Source: Roseivirga sp. E12 (GTDB lineage Bacteria; Bacteroidota; Bacteroidia; Cytophagales; Cyclobacteriaceae). Taken from it: a stretch of 64,000 nt of DNA. The position numbers and the translations under genes were made by a program. The stretch lies in NCBI RefSeq assembly GCF_017592825.1, contig NZ_JAGFMD010000009.1, positions 124,001-188,000 on the forward strand. Reading direction: 5' to 3'. Numbering within the stretch: position 1 is the first letter of the stretch; every line of letters begins with the position of its first letter. Below the pieces are notes generated by a model. It had not been told where the DNA came from, did no database searches, and saw only the letters and a list, made by a program, of their open reading frames with translations. This document shows positions 17,509-26,189 of this stretch, one piece after another.

Positions 17509-18255
17509 TTAGAGATAAATTGACTCAGGATATTTGACTTCCGTCAAAAACAATCCGTGAGGTGGTACAGCCCTTCCCGCAACCTTGCGATCTTTGGCTT
17601 TGATAATATTAACAAAATCTTCTACGGTAATCTTCTGTTGTCCAACATCTAGTAACGTTCCAACAAGCGCCCTTACCATACCGCGCAAAAACCTGTTTGC
17701 CCTTACGTGAAAAACGAGCTGATCGTTTTCAATAATCCACTCTGCTCGTGTTACGGTGCAAATAAAGTTATTCACCTCGGTTTTTACCTTACTAAAACTT
17801 TCAAAGTCTTGCTTGCCAATTAATTCCTTCGCAGCCTCATTCATCAGATTCAAATCCAATGGCTGACTAAAGTAGTAACTCAAACCACTATAAAAGGGGG
17901 ACTTTTTCTTATTAATAAAATACTGATACGCCCTTTCGGTGGCGTCAAATCTCGCGTGAGCATCTGCTTTTACACCCCTAATCTCCTGAACTGCCGCCGT
18001 ATCTGGCAAAATACTATTCAGTTTATATGCTAAATCTTTTGTGTCTATCGGCTCATCACTTTCAAAATGGGCGATTTGCTGCTTGGCATGGACTCCTGTA
18101 TCTGTACGACCACTTCCCATAATCTCCGTTGGAACTCGCAGCACTTTGGATAGGCATTCTTGAAACTCTCCTTGGACAGTTCGAGCATTGGCCTGCACCT
18201 GCCAACCGTGATAGTTGGAGCCATTGTAGCTGATGTCGATGAAATAGCGAGCCAC
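17509..18255 (-). CDS. truA: tRNA pseudouridine synthase A
   Basis: TruA makes pseudouridine at positions 38-40 of the tRNA anticodon arm. The 248-residue protein starts MARYFIDISYNGSNYHGWQ and has the catalytic Asp in GSGRTDTGVHA near residue 52, as well as the family's RANRFLRGMVR. The start is a GTG at 18255. An in-frame TAA lies just upstream inside a heptamer array, so no longer start is possible. The gene leads into the ABC transporter (3-bp gap). Its 5' untranslated region consists almost only of the ACGAGTT tandem repeat. Confidence 0.95.
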   Translation of the reverse strand: MARYFIDISYNGSNYHGWQVQANARTVQGEFQECLSKVLRVPTEIMGSGRTDTGVHAKQQIAHFESDEPIDTKDLAYKLNSILPDTAAVQEIRGVKADAHARFDATERAYQYFINKKKSPFYSGLSYYFSQPLDLNLMNEAAKELIGKQDFESFSKVKTEVNNFICTVTRAEWIIENDQLVFHVRANRFLRGMVRALVGTLLDVGQQKITVEDFVNIIKAKDRKVAGRAVPPHGLFLTEVKYPESIYL

Positions 18256-18302
18256 GAGTTACGAGTTACGAGTTACGAGTTACGAGTTACGAGTTACGAG
18301 TT
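18254..18302. repeat. heptamer tandem repeat (ACGAGTT)7 at the truA start
   Basis: Seven perfect copies of the 7-bp unit ACGAGTT fill 18254-18302 and a partial copy follows. The array spans nearly the whole gap between the thiolase stop and the truA start codon, and the GTG start uses two bases of the last unit. Such short perfect arrays change copy number by slippage. Confidence 0.97.
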
Positions 18303-18310
18303 ACGAAAGA

Positions 18311-19510
18311 TTAACACTTTTCGAAAATGATTGCTGCACCCTGCCCTACGCCAACACACATTGTAGCAAGGCCGTATTTAGTCCCTTCCCTTTTTTGCAT
18401 CTCATGAAGTAAGGTGGCAGAGATTCTCGTACCACTTGCACCAAGTGGATGGCCAATGGCAATCGAACCACCATTGACATTCACTTTTTCGGGATCAAGT
18501 TCAAGTTCGCGCATGCAAGGAATGGCTTGTGCCGCGAAAGCTTCATTCAACTCTATTAGATCAAGGTCATTAGTCGTTAAGCCTGCTCTTTTCAAAGCCT
18601 TCTGAGTGGCCGGAATTGGTCCTACGCCCATTACTTCAGGAGATACTCCGGCAATGGCCATTGATTTCACCCGAGCCATTGGCTCTAGGTTAAGTTCTTT
18701 TAGTATTCTTTCGTTAACGACCAAGCAAGCCGCAGCACCATCATTAATTCCCGATGAATTTCCTGCAGTCACTGTCCCGCCTTCTTTAAAGGCAGGCTTC
18801 AGTGTAGACAGTTTTTCCAAGGTTGAGAGTCTTGGGTGCTCATCTTTATCAAAATGAATAGCATCAGCTCTTCGCTGAGGAACATCAACAGGAACAATCT
18901 CTTCACTAAACCTCCCTGCCTCATGGGCAGCCTGATATTTCTGTTGACTTTGATGCGCAAATTCATCTTGTGCTTCGCGACTCACCTTCCATCTTTCAGA
19001 AACGTTTTCAGCCGTTTCTCCCATGGCATATGGGTAGTGAAGTGCAGAGAGTTTAGGATTTGGAAACCTCCAACCAATAGTGGTGTCAAACATATTCGTT
19101 GCTCTAGAGAAGGCCATCTCTGACTTACCTTGAACGAAAGGCGCACGTGTCATACTTTCAGTTCCGCCTGCAATAAAGGCTTCACCATCTCCCACCATCA
19201 ATCCACGGCTAGCATCCATAATGGACTGCAATCCAGAAGCGCAAAGACGATTTACGGTAATCCCTCCAACTTCTAAAGGCAAGCCAGCCATTAAGGCCGC
19301 CATCCTGGCCACGTTCCGATTATCCTCTCCCGCTTGGTTTGCTGCACCAAAGACCACGTCCTCGAGCAGTTTGGGGTCAAAGGCTGAATTTCTTGCCATT
19401 AAAGCTTTGATCACATGTGCCGCTAGGTCATCAGGTCTGACTGAAGCGAGTGTCCCTCCAAATTTACCAATTGGGGTTCTTACAATGTCTACTATATATG
19501 CCGATTCCAT
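18311..19510 (-). CDS. acetyl-CoA C-acyltransferase (thiolase)
   Basis: This enzyme cleaves 3-ketoacyl-CoA with CoA, or condenses acetyl-CoA, in fatty-acid or aromatic degradation. The 399-residue protein has the nucleophilic Cys in [11 protein letters not shown] near residue 88, the second active-site block [15 protein letters not shown] near 345-360, and CVGVGQGAA near 385. In the latter the usual CxGGG has Val for one Gly. The length is that of degradative thiolases (FadA/PcaF type). It lies upstream of truA in the same direction; the link is probably positional only. Confidence 0.92.
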   Translation of the reverse strand: MESAYIVDIVRTPIGKFGGTLASVRPDDLAAHVIKALMARNSAFDPKLLEDVVFGAANQAGEDNRNVARMAALMAGLPLEVGGITVNRLCASGLQSIMDASRGLMVGDGEAFIAGGTESMTRAPFVQGKSEMAFSRATNMFDTTIGWRFPNPKLSALHYPYAMGETAENVSERWKVSREAQDEFAHQSQQKYQAAHEAGRFSEEIVPVDVPQRRADAIHFDKDEHPRLSTLEKLSTLKPAFKEGGTVTAGNSSGINDGAAACLVVNERILKELNLEPMARVKSMAIAGVSPEVMGVGPIPATQKALKRAGLTTNDLDLIELNEAFAAQAIPCMRELELDPEKVNVNGGSIAIGHPLGASGTRISATLLHEMQKREGTKYGLATMCVGVGQGAAIIFEKC

Positions 19511-19586
19511 CTCTTAAGTTTACGCGCTACGAATTAACTCAATTTGCTTTAGCTCTGAAAACGACTTGAATCAAATCGTAGTTCCG

Positions 19587-19620
19587 TTTTCAAAATTAGC
19601 TCCGCTTTTGGCTATATTTG
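19587..19620 (+). promoter_or_regulatory. candidate promoter of the DUF4293 gene
   Basis: TATATTTG at 19613-19620 matches the Bacteroidota -7 box, and a TTTTC at 19587-19591 lies about 21 bp upstream, where a -33 box is expected. The start codon follows 19 bp downstream. Confidence 0.5.
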
Positions 19621-19639
19621 CAGCTCAAACGAGAAACTC

Positions 19640-20137
19640 ATGATTCAAAGATTTCAAACTGTTCTTTTGTTATTAGTCGCCCTTTGTATGGCCCTGATTC
19701 TTGCCTACCCTATTTGGTTTGAACAAAGCCCGGATGCCTCAAAAGGCATCATAGTCACAGCATTAAAAATGGAAGTTGTCGATTTTGGCGGAACGCCTAC
19801 TGACGGGGCGGACGACATCATTTTGGAGTCAAGAGGAACTTGGTATATAGCTGCCTTGGCTATTGCAGCTTCATTAGTTGCATTCATCTCAATTTTCCAG
19901 TTCAAAAACAGGCTGAATCAAATGAAGTTGGGTGCACTTAATGCCCTCCTTATGGCAGCGACCTTAGGTGTCTCCTTCTACAAAGTTTATCAGTTTGAAG
20001 AAATGCTGAACCCGGCACAGGGAAGTTTTTCAATCGGCTTCTTCCTTTCGGCCGTAGCTATGGTACTTAATGTATTATCTAACCGATTCATCCGAAAAGA
20101 CGAAAAACTGATTAAATCGGTAGATAGGATTAGGTAA
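19640..20137 (+). CDS. DUF4293 family membrane protein
   Basis: A 165-residue integral membrane protein with four hydrophobic segments (near residues 6-25, 66-86, 95-113 and 127-147). The start MIQRFQTVLLLLVAL is typical of the Bacteroidota DUF4293 family. Function is unknown. It stands alone between divergent thiolase and convergent FKBP-like genes. Confidence 0.85.
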   Translation: MIQRFQTVLLLLVALCMALILAYPIWFEQSPDASKGIIVTALKMEVVDFGGTPTDGADDIILESRGTWYIAALAIAASLVAFISIFQFKNRLNQMKLGALNALLMAATLGVSFYKVYQFEEMLNPAQGSFSIGFFLSAVAMVLNVLSNRFIRKDEKLIKSVDRIR

Positions 20138-20146
20138 TACCATCAC

Positions 20147-20674
20147 TCAACGCAAAATCTCAACCACCTCAAAATCCATCATCACGGGCGTGTCAGCGGG
20201 TATTCCTAATGTGTTCTGAATTAAATATGAAGGCATAAATAGTTGGATTAATGATTGCTCTTGACTTAGACTTACACCTAAAAAGCCGAAACCTAGCAAT
20301 GTCTGTTCAGACCACCCAGGGTAAGCAACAAAACTTGCTGTATCAGAGATAAACCAAAACTGATTGGCAATTGAAGAAAACTCCTCACGGTTTGAGATCA
20401 ACAAGGTGCTATCTAAATCATAAATTGAGAAGAGATACCTTACCGTATCAAAATCTTGTGGAATTATACCATTCCCTTCTGCAACTACATTAAGCCTAGC
20501 ATGATTCTCCAGGGTCTCCGTTGCAATGCCATTTCGAGATAGAAAATTGTCTATTTCGGCCAATTCAATTGCCAAATGCTCATCAAAATCAAATAGTACT
20601 TCCTCCTCGCAGGCTAATATTAGGGAAAGGCAAATACAAGCTAAAAGCCCTAATCGTTTTTTTATTTTTTCCAT
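20147..20674 (-). CDS. FKBP-like lipoprotein (second cassette copy)
   Basis: The start at 20674 gives a lipoprotein signal (LLACICLSLILAC), with a mature domain of about 155 residues. A conserved pre-domain (FDFDEHLAIELAEIDNFLSRNGI) is followed by an FKBP-like beta-barrel pattern (VRYLFSIYDLDSTLLISN, then QSLIQLFMPSYLI and the terminal VMMDFEVVEIL). The usual FKBP active-site aromatic pattern is weak, so isomerase activity is doubtful. It overlaps the upstream barrel-like gene by 13 bp. The same gene pair occurs just upstream (22000-22866 with 21441-22007). Confidence 0.65.
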   Translation of the reverse strand: MEKIKKRLGLLACICLSLILACEEEVLFDFDEHLAIELAEIDNFLSRNGIATETLENHARLNVVAEGNGIIPQDFDTVRYLFSIYDLDSTLLISNREEFSSIANQFWFISDTASFVAYPGWSEQTLLGFGFLGVSLSQEQSLIQLFMPSYLIQNTLGIPADTPVMMDFEVVEILR

Positions 20675-21438
20675 AATGCCACTCCTAATTTTAAATTCAT
20701 AATGATCGACCAATTTGAAGGTTCAGAAACTTCGAAAGCAGGGCCTATATTGACATCTAAATACGCTCTCCTTAAAATTCTAACTTGATTACCCCAACTC
20801 AAGTAAAGTGATGCAGCGGCCAAAGAAAGTTTTTCTTGTTTAGCTTCTCTGGTAATCACAGACCTACCACCGATATTACGAAACCTTGTCGCCACTTCGG
20901 TAAATTGCGCCAGACCATTCCACAGCGTGGCACCGAAGTAAGATCCATTCAAATTATTACCACCAATACCCCTAGAAAGTCTCTTATCTTGTCTGTAGTA
21001 ATACTTCACACCCAGATCTAGCTGAAATCTAATTGCACTGGAAGTGTACTCCCACTCATCCACTGATATCATAGTAGAATTGTAGAAACCAAGTGGAGTA
21101 TGAAACACACTGTTTCTCCTGAGAACACTATGGTTAGCTATATTAGTCGTTATTGACCACGGGGATTTTTTAATTTTTCTTTCATACGATAAATCGATAG
21201 AAACAAAGTTTCCATTGTTGACACTGTTCGCGAGGTTGCCACTAATGGATTGTACTCCAATACCTACCTTTAATATTTGAGATTCATCAAACAAAGGCCT
21301 TAACCTACTTGATGGTACTAAAATGAGGTTGGGGTCCCTTTCTTTGTAATATTCTTCGGAAACTTTTAGGGTATCGCTTTGTGCTTTGGCAGCATGAATC
21401 GCGAAGACGAGTATAGATAAGAGTAGATATCTAATCAT
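20662..21438 (-). CDS. exported barrel-like protein (second cassette copy)
   Basis: A 258-residue exported protein with a signal peptide ending near AKA. The rest shows alternating hydrophobic/polar strands rich in aromatic and Asn residues (for example FVSIDLSYERKIKKSPWSI) and ends in LKLGVALW, which resembles an outer-membrane or periplasmic beta-barrel. It resembles the protein at 22000-22866 in layout (KVGIGVQSI matching RVGFTPTFL; the YYRQDKRLSRGIGGNNL region matching YQQKRRLSLKASGNNF), so they are probably paralogs. It is the sixth gene of the sigma-factor operon. Confidence 0.6.
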   Translation of the reverse strand: MIRYLLLSILVFAIHAAKAQSDTLKVSEEYYKERDPNLILVPSSRLRPLFDESQILKVGIGVQSISGNLANSVNNGNFVSIDLSYERKIKKSPWSITTNIANHSVLRRNSVFHTPLGFYNSTMISVDEWEYTSSAIRFQLDLGVKYYYRQDKRLSRGIGGNNLNGSYFGATLWNGLAQFTEVATRFRNIGGRSVITREAKQEKLSLAAASLYLSWGNQVRILRRAYLDVNIGPAFEVSEPSNWSIIMNLKLGVALWKK

Positions 21439-21440
21439 AG

Positions 21441-22007
21441 TTATTGTGAAATTCGTGTGATTCTAGCCTCTAATCGAATGATCCGATTAGCATCAATTTT
21501 AATATTTCTTACACCATTGATTCCACCGATACTGTTTCTATATCCGGTAAGACCAAAGGCCATGTTAGAAGGAATAAAGGCCTCGACTTCTCCCCGTAAA
21601 CCAATTAACTGGGCAATATCATAAATAGCTTCTAATGGCCTTTTATTAGGAAAATCATAAACTCTAATCCGATACGGGTTAGAGTAGTATGGTGGCTTAA
21701 TACCTTCTCTCAGCTCAACACTCCTATCAGTACTAAAATAGAGTGTCCCGTCTAGGTCATAGACACTAAGATCAAATTCAACCCAATCCAAATCCTGAGC
21801 CCGCATATCATCATTACCCTCCGAAATAACTTTGTAAAAGAACCCTTTGGGGTGCTCTTCTACAGACAGATCATTCTCCTGAAGGTAGTTTTGAATCATT
21901 GCGGTTTCTTCCGACAGCAATCGATCAAAGTCATATATCTCTTCGGTTCCACAAGCAGTAATCAGGAGCCAGAGAAAAGTCAGGTTGAATAGGGGTTTCT
22001 TAGTCAT
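21441..22007 (-). CDS. FKBP-like lipoprotein (first cassette copy)
   Basis: The start at 22007 was chosen because MTKKPLFNLTFLWLLITAC is a lipoprotein signal; the longer frame adds 32 residues inside the upstream gene. The mature part starts with YDFDRLLSEETAMIQNYLQENDL, close to the pre-domain of the copy at 20147-20674. It continues into an FKBP-like domain (FDLSVYDLDGTLYFSTD, GEVEAFIPSNMAFGLTGYRNS, RIIRLEARI). The FIPSNMAFG stretch fits the FKBP substrate-pocket strand. It is periplasmic, overlaps the upstream gene by 8 bp and is 2 bp from the next gene. Confidence 0.72.
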   Translation of the reverse strand: MTKKPLFNLTFLWLLITACGTEEIYDFDRLLSEETAMIQNYLQENDLSVEEHPKGFFYKVISEGNDDMRAQDLDWVEFDLSVYDLDGTLYFSTDRSVELREGIKPPYYSNPYRIRVYDFPNKRPLEAIYDIAQLIGLRGEVEAFIPSNMAFGLTGYRNSIGGINGVRNIKIDANRIIRLEARITRISQ

Positions 22008-22866
22008 TTTTAATACGTTTTCTTTTACTAAAATCGAATCCAATAAAGAGATTGAACTCATATACAGCATCTTTATGGAAGTGTCTGAAGTCAGTATCAA
22101 CACCAGGTAATCGCCCCCCTATGCCCAATTGTAATTCGGCCCATAAGGAGCCTAGCAGCGGCCTTTGGACACCCCAGCCGATCATATAGTAGGCTGGCCT
22201 TACCATTAGCCTTCTATCATCAGTAATATTTATCAACTGACCATTGCCTAGTTCTGATGTAGGTGGTGAAATATTAAATATTCTTTCACGTGTGAAGGCG
22301 AATGCATCTTTAATTTTGAATGAGAAGTAGGGACTTGTAAAATTGTTACCACTGGCTTTTAGAGACAATCGTCTTTTCTGCTGATAAAAGAATTTGAAGT
22401 AAAGATCAGTAGTAAATATGTTGGTGAAATATGATCCATGGTTCCAGGAGGACCCAAAAAGATGCACTTGCCTTCCCAGCTCACCAGCAGTTAAGCGGTA
22501 ATCATAACCTTTATTACCAACCCCATAGAGTCTAAGTACCCCCTCAGCTCCAATGGCAAACTGCGGACTAAATATTTTCCTATCGTATCTTAATAACAAC
22601 CTCAAACCCGGGCTTTCTACTCTGGTATCGCCAGGTATAGTCAAAAATGTTGGAGTAAATCCTACTCTGAAAAGTTCTTTGCGCTCCCACCTACTCGTAT
22701 ACTTGAATATTTGCTTTAAGCGATATTCAACCCTTGAACCTTCTGCTTTATCCATAAGGTTAGAAGACAGGATAACCTCCTCCTTCTTTTTCAAGGTGTC
22801 CTGCTGTGAAAAGCAATTACACAAAATGACCACTAGCATAATGGACGTATATAAAAAGCTTCTCAT
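22000..22866 (-). CDS. exported barrel-like protein (first cassette copy)
   Basis: A 288-residue protein with a signal peptide (MRSFLYTSIMLVVILCNCFS) and a beta-rich body (SPGLRLLLRYDRKIFSPQFAIGAEG, WAELQLGIGGRLPG, FNLFIGFDF), which suggests a small outer-membrane barrel. It is paired with the FKBP-like lipoprotein that overlaps its 3' end by 8 bp. The pair is repeated immediately downstream. Function is unknown; the operon position behind a sigma/anti-sigma pair points to envelope stress. Confidence 0.6.
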   Translation of the reverse strand: MRSFLYTSIMLVVILCNCFSQQDTLKKKEEVILSSNLMDKAEGSRVEYRLKQIFKYTSRWERKELFRVGFTPTFLTIPGDTRVESPGLRLLLRYDRKIFSPQFAIGAEGVLRLYGVGNKGYDYRLTAGELGRQVHLFGSSWNHGSYFTNIFTTDLYFKFFYQQKRRLSLKASGNNFTSPYFSFKIKDAFAFTRERIFNISPPTSELGNGQLINITDDRRLMVRPAYYMIGWGVQRPLLGSLWAELQLGIGGRLPGVDTDFRHFHKDAVYEFNLFIGFDFSKRKRIKND

Positions 22867-22869
22867 ATT

Positions 22870-23796
22870 CTAATTATTGCTTTGGTTAAAGGCCATTATG
22901 GATACAGGATATAGCAAATTGGTGATGTTGATATTTGCCTTATTTAATCCATTTCGTTTTTGGAAGTGAAATTCACTTTTGCTCTCATTCGACTTGACAA
23001 AATTAGATTCGGTATTCGGCAAGTTGATATAAGAAGAGTTAACTCTTACATCGTAGTTGAAGGCATTGAGCGAGTTGACAAATACGTCTACTTTGCCATG
23101 TCTTGACTCTACTCCCAATGACTTGAGCATAGGTGATGGATGAAGTTGAATATCCCCATAGTTGTTCTTAATATCTGCCTGCCCGGCAAACTCTTTGAAC
23201 TCGATATCACTCCTCTTCACATTGACACTTAGTAATGCATCAAAATTTTTACCTCTGAACTCACTGTATTCACCCTTTGCAATTATTTCCCCAAAGAGTC
23301 TTTCAAAATTTACATCGCAGAATTTAACATCGAAAAGTATGCTATTGAACAGATTTGCCGCACTGACAGTACCATACTGGTTATTGATCACCACTTTGGT
23401 ATTAATGGGTACAAAAATCCTATATACTACACTCAGACTACTTTTAATTCTTGATCTAGTACGGTTTGAAAAGAAAGAATTCTCAATGATATAACGTTCA
23501 TCCTTTTTTGAAATCTTGTACTGAATGTATTCAAGCTCTTCCCTTGCTATTTCAAGCTTGGAATGCTTCGCCACCAAATCCATCTCAACCTTGATAAAGC
23601 TTTCGGCCCAGCCCATCACTTGCACTTCTGCTTTTTTGCCTTGAACCAGAATACCAGAGTCAAGTGGAGTTTCTAAGCGCTGTGAAATGGTCTTGGTCAC
23701 TACTTTCACCATCTTTTGGGCCAGTCCTTCTGAAAGGGTCAAAAGCATCAAAAAAGTTGTTAACACAAATAGAAAAGATATATTTCGAACTCTCAT
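22870..23796 (-). CDS. exported adhesin-like beta-helix protein (DUF4097-like)
   Basis: A 308-residue exported protein with an N-terminal signal ending near GLAQ. The mature part is a run of short strands with repeated turns (TKVVINNQYGTVSAANLFNSILFDVKF, IEFKEFAGQADIKNNYGDIQLH, VESRHGKVDVFVNSL). This is the pattern of DUF4097/GIN-domain proteins that often follow ECF sigma/anti-sigma pairs in Bacteroidota. It is 1 bp downstream of the anti-sigma gene. It may be an envelope target or sensor of the sigma system. Confidence 0.7.
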   Translation of the reverse strand: MRVRNISFLFVLTTFLMLLTLSEGLAQKMVKVVTKTISQRLETPLDSGILVQGKKAEVQVMGWAESFIKVEMDLVAKHSKLEIAREELEYIQYKISKKDERYIIENSFFSNRTRSRIKSSLSVVYRIFVPINTKVVINNQYGTVSAANLFNSILFDVKFCDVNFERLFGEIIAKGEYSEFRGKNFDALLSVNVKRSDIEFKEFAGQADIKNNYGDIQLHPSPMLKSLGVESRHGKVDVFVNSLNAFNYDVRVNSSYINLPNTESNFVKSNESKSEFHFQKRNGLNKANINITNLLYPVSIMAFNQSNN

Positions 23797-23797
23797 T

Positions 23798-24322
23798 TCA
23801 CCCTCTTAACAATGCCATAATTTCTCTTTTCACCTGAGCATTTTCACGCTCCAAACGACTCTTTGCCTTTATAAGGTATTGGTCATACCCTGTGTCATTA
23901 ATTAACTCAACCATCTCCATGGCCTCTGACCGTAATGCCTGTAGTTGATCAAGCAATTGATGAAGACTTTCATCCTCACAAACTGCCTTTGTGTCTGCGC
24001 ACTCCTCTGCCAAAAACTCGTCAAACGCTACATCTTCTATTAAGTCTTCAGGCAAGAAACCTTCGAAAACACCCAACTCTTCCGAAAATTGAATATTTGC
24101 ATCAGTCGAATCCCCATACCTCCAAAGGCCATAAGCAGAGACCAAAACCATCAATATCACGGCAGCAACAGCTCTATATGGCAACACCCTTTTTGTAGGG
24201 ACCTCCATGCCCTTCAACTCCATTTCTATGCTTTCCCAAGTACCTTCTCTGGGAGATAAAACTGGTAAGTCTTCCACTGACTTCTTTAGGTTCTTATCCT
24301 TTGTTGTGTAATCCATAACCAC
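23798..24322 (-). CDS. anti-sigma factor-like membrane protein
   Basis: A 174-residue single-pass membrane protein. The cytoplasmic part (residues 1-45, with SPREGTWESIEMELKG) would bind the sigma factor. A membrane helix follows at about 50-66 (VAAVILMVLVSAYGLW), and the periplasmic part is acidic and helical. It has no zinc-binding HxxxCxxC motif. The gene overlaps the 3' end of the sigma-factor gene by 29 bp, and an internal ATG two codons on is an alternative start. Role is inferred from this coupling and the topology. Confidence 0.75.
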   Translation of the reverse strand: MVMDYTTKDKNLKKSVEDLPVLSPREGTWESIEMELKGMEVPTKRVLPYRAVAAVILMVLVSAYGLWRYGDSTDANIQFSEELGVFEGFLPEDLIEDVAFDEFLAEECADTKAVCEDESLHQLLDQLQALRSEAMEMVELINDTGYDQYLIKAKSRLERENAQVKREIMALLRG

Positions 24323-24833
24323 TGTTATAAAGACTCCTTTTCAATAATTTTTTCGCATAGTGCAGCTGAGATTTCACAGTACCAATTTGAACGTTGATCA
24401 TCTCCGAAACTTCCTTTTGTGAATATCCTTCTACCTCGATAAGACAAAAGACTGCCCTACACTTATCAGGCAACGAAGCCATCATCTTGGCAAGCATTTC
24501 ACCAGTGAGTGTATCATCAAACTGCACCGGATCCTCGATGTTCTCGTCCACCTCTAAATGAAGGTGCAACCCTCTAAGCTCCTTAAGCGCAGAACGAACG
24601 ACAATTGTCTTAATCCATCCTGCCAGAGAGCCATTACCCTTGTATTTCGATAAGTTGATGAATACCTTGACGAAGGCTTCTTGAAGCACGTCATGTGCAA
24701 CATCGACATCGTTTGTGATCCTATACGCTGTAGAGAACATTGCTACTTTGTATTGCTCATAAAGTACGCGTTGCCCCATCCGATCATTCCGGATGCACTT
24801 TTTTATAAGACGTTTTTCTTCAACAGGTGTCAC
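24294..24833 (-). CDS. ECF-type sigma-70 family RNA polymerase sigma factor
   Basis: A 179-residue ECF sigma factor. Region 2 is near residues 20-85 (YEQYKVAMFSTAYRITNDVDVAHDVLQEAFVKVF) and region 4 near 115-170 (LPDKCRAVFCLIEVEGYSQKEVSEMINVQIGTVKSQLHYAKKLL), with the HTH intact. It heads a seven-gene minus-strand operon extending to 20147: sigma, anti-sigma, adhesin-like protein and two cassettes of barrel-like plus FKBP-like proteins. Such systems usually autoregulate; no promoter was proven here. Confidence 0.92.
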   Translation of the reverse strand: MTPVEEKRLIKKCIRNDRMGQRVLYEQYKVAMFSTAYRITNDVDVAHDVLQEAFVKVFINLSKYKGNGSLAGWIKTIVVRSALKELRGLHLHLEVDENIEDPVQFDDTLTGEMLAKMMASLPDKCRAVFCLIEVEGYSQKEVSEMINVQIGTVKSQLHYAKKLLKRSLYNSGYGLHNKG

Positions 24834-24907
24834 TCAACTATGCTTTCTAATAGCAAGTGTATTATAGCGAGTAAAAGGTTGGAAAGGAAATTGGGATTTT
24901 TGGAAAA

Positions 24908-25495
24908 TCAGTGCAAAGCAGGCCTAATCTTTAAACCAGCCAAAATCTTAGCTTCTTTCTGCATAAGGTCTTCGAGCTTAGTGTAGACTAGATCTTCATC
25001 AAAGTAGTTCAGTGCAAGTTTAACGTAGATATTGCCGTGCTTAGCTTCTGATATCCAGAGCTCTTTGTAAAACTTTTTTAAGACAGGATCTTCGATATTA
25101 TCTGCAACCAACTTAAACCGTTCGCAACCGCGACATTCAATTACTGAACCCAACAGAAGTCGTATTAAGAAACGAGAATCAGAAGAGCCTCCCTTAGCTT
25201 CTTCCATCAATTGATGTATGTATATGTCAGGCTCCATTTTAGCAGGTAATGGCACATTCTTCTGTTTCATCACCTCATAAACTTGCTGAAAGTGTTCTAA
25301 CTCTTCCAAAGCTGTATCGATGAGATCAGGAATGATGAAGTCTCTATCGGGGTATTTGGCAATAAGACTCATAGCCATTGCCGAGGCCTTCCGCTCACAA
25401 TCAGCGTGGTCTTGCAAAAAGGAAGGGAAATCATTCATTACTGCATCAACCCACGCTTGTGATGATGCGCTTAATACTTCAACAGAATACTTCAT
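24908..25495 (-). CDS. miaE: tRNA-(ms2io6A)-hydroxylase
   Basis: MiaE is a non-heme di-iron hydroxylase acting on the modified adenosine at tRNA position 37. The 195-residue helical protein has the iron-binding carboxylate and His pattern of the family: DCERKASAMAMSLI near residues 32-45, ALEELEHFQQV near 67-77, SVIECRGCERF near 115-125 and EAKHGNIYVKLA near 149-160. It stands between the sigma operon and an FKBP-like gene. Confidence 0.9.
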   Translation of the reverse strand: MKYSVEVLSASSQAWVDAVMNDFPSFLQDHADCERKASAMAMSLIAKYPDRDFIIPDLIDTALEELEHFQQVYEVMKQKNVPLPAKMEPDIYIHQLMEEAKGGSSDSRFLIRLLLGSVIECRGCERFKLVADNIEDPVLKKFYKELWISEAKHGNIYVKLALNYFDEDLVYTKLEDLMQKEAKILAGLKIRPALH

Positions 25496-25557
25496 TCAAT
25501 TATAGGATTGCTCCGAGGTATATAAAGCCCAACTCGGAAGAATAAATGTAATTGAAA

Positions 25558-26073
25558 TCAGAATATTTCTAGCACTTTAAGTCTTATCCTGAGTATCGCA
25601 TTACTTTCCAAACCAAAACCAGGGGTGTTTCTATAGGCTAGTGTGGACGGAACATAGAATGTGCCTTCGGCATTTGTATTTAAAAGTCTAGTTGCTATTT
25701 CATAGCCGTCAATTATGTAACCACCTCCGAGTAGAAATTCAAAGCGATCGTAAGTTTTACCAGGTGTGTAGATGCCATTGGCTCGAGCGAGATCTTCATT
25801 TGTCGTATCTATAAGTCGGCCTTCTAGCGTGTAAATATCATATTGGGTAGCTACAGAATCTTCTGCTACCGGAAAGTCTCCCTGTCCCGGGTTGTCAATG
25901 GTATATCTAATTCCACTAGGGTGAATAACCACTGCTTGACCATTATTAGCTAAGTGTGCATCTATTAAATTCAGGTCCGTTTGTAACTGTACAATTGGAT
26001 CATAAGGTTCGGCATCATCATTATTGCAAGAGTATATTAGAACCAGGCTAGCGATTAACAGTAGTTTTTTCAT
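25558..26073 (-). CDS. FKBP-type peptidyl-prolyl isomerase-like lipoprotein
   Basis: A 171-residue lipoprotein (MKKLLLIASLVLIYSC signal) with an FKBP domain over residues about 60-170: ATQYDIYTLEGRLIDTTNE, FEFLLGGGYIIDGYEIATRLL, FYVPSTLAYRNTPG and NAILRIRLKVLEIF. It is the most canonical of the three FKBP-like lipoproteins in this region, although the second-strand Tyr/Phe/Asp active-site set is only partly visible. It should fold or chaperone proteins in the periplasm. It is monocistronic by position. Confidence 0.8.
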   Translation of the reverse strand: MKKLLLIASLVLIYSCNNDDAEPYDPIVQLQTDLNLIDAHLANNGQAVVIHPSGIRYTIDNPGQGDFPVAEDSVATQYDIYTLEGRLIDTTNEDLARANGIYTPGKTYDRFEFLLGGGYIIDGYEIATRLLNTNAEGTFYVPSTLAYRNTPGFGLESNAILRIRLKVLEIF

Positions 26074-26189
26074 TGCGTTTTGTTTTGATTACGAATTGAA
26101 GTACGCTAATCTCGTTTTTGATCATCAATGGTATAGCGTTAAACTTTGTAAATGGAACTGTTAAAAAAAGTCAATTTGGTTGGACATAA

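Noticed and set aside
18254-18302. Possible CRISPR array
   Set aside because: The units are 7 bp and directly abutting with no spacers, so this is a simple tandem repeat.
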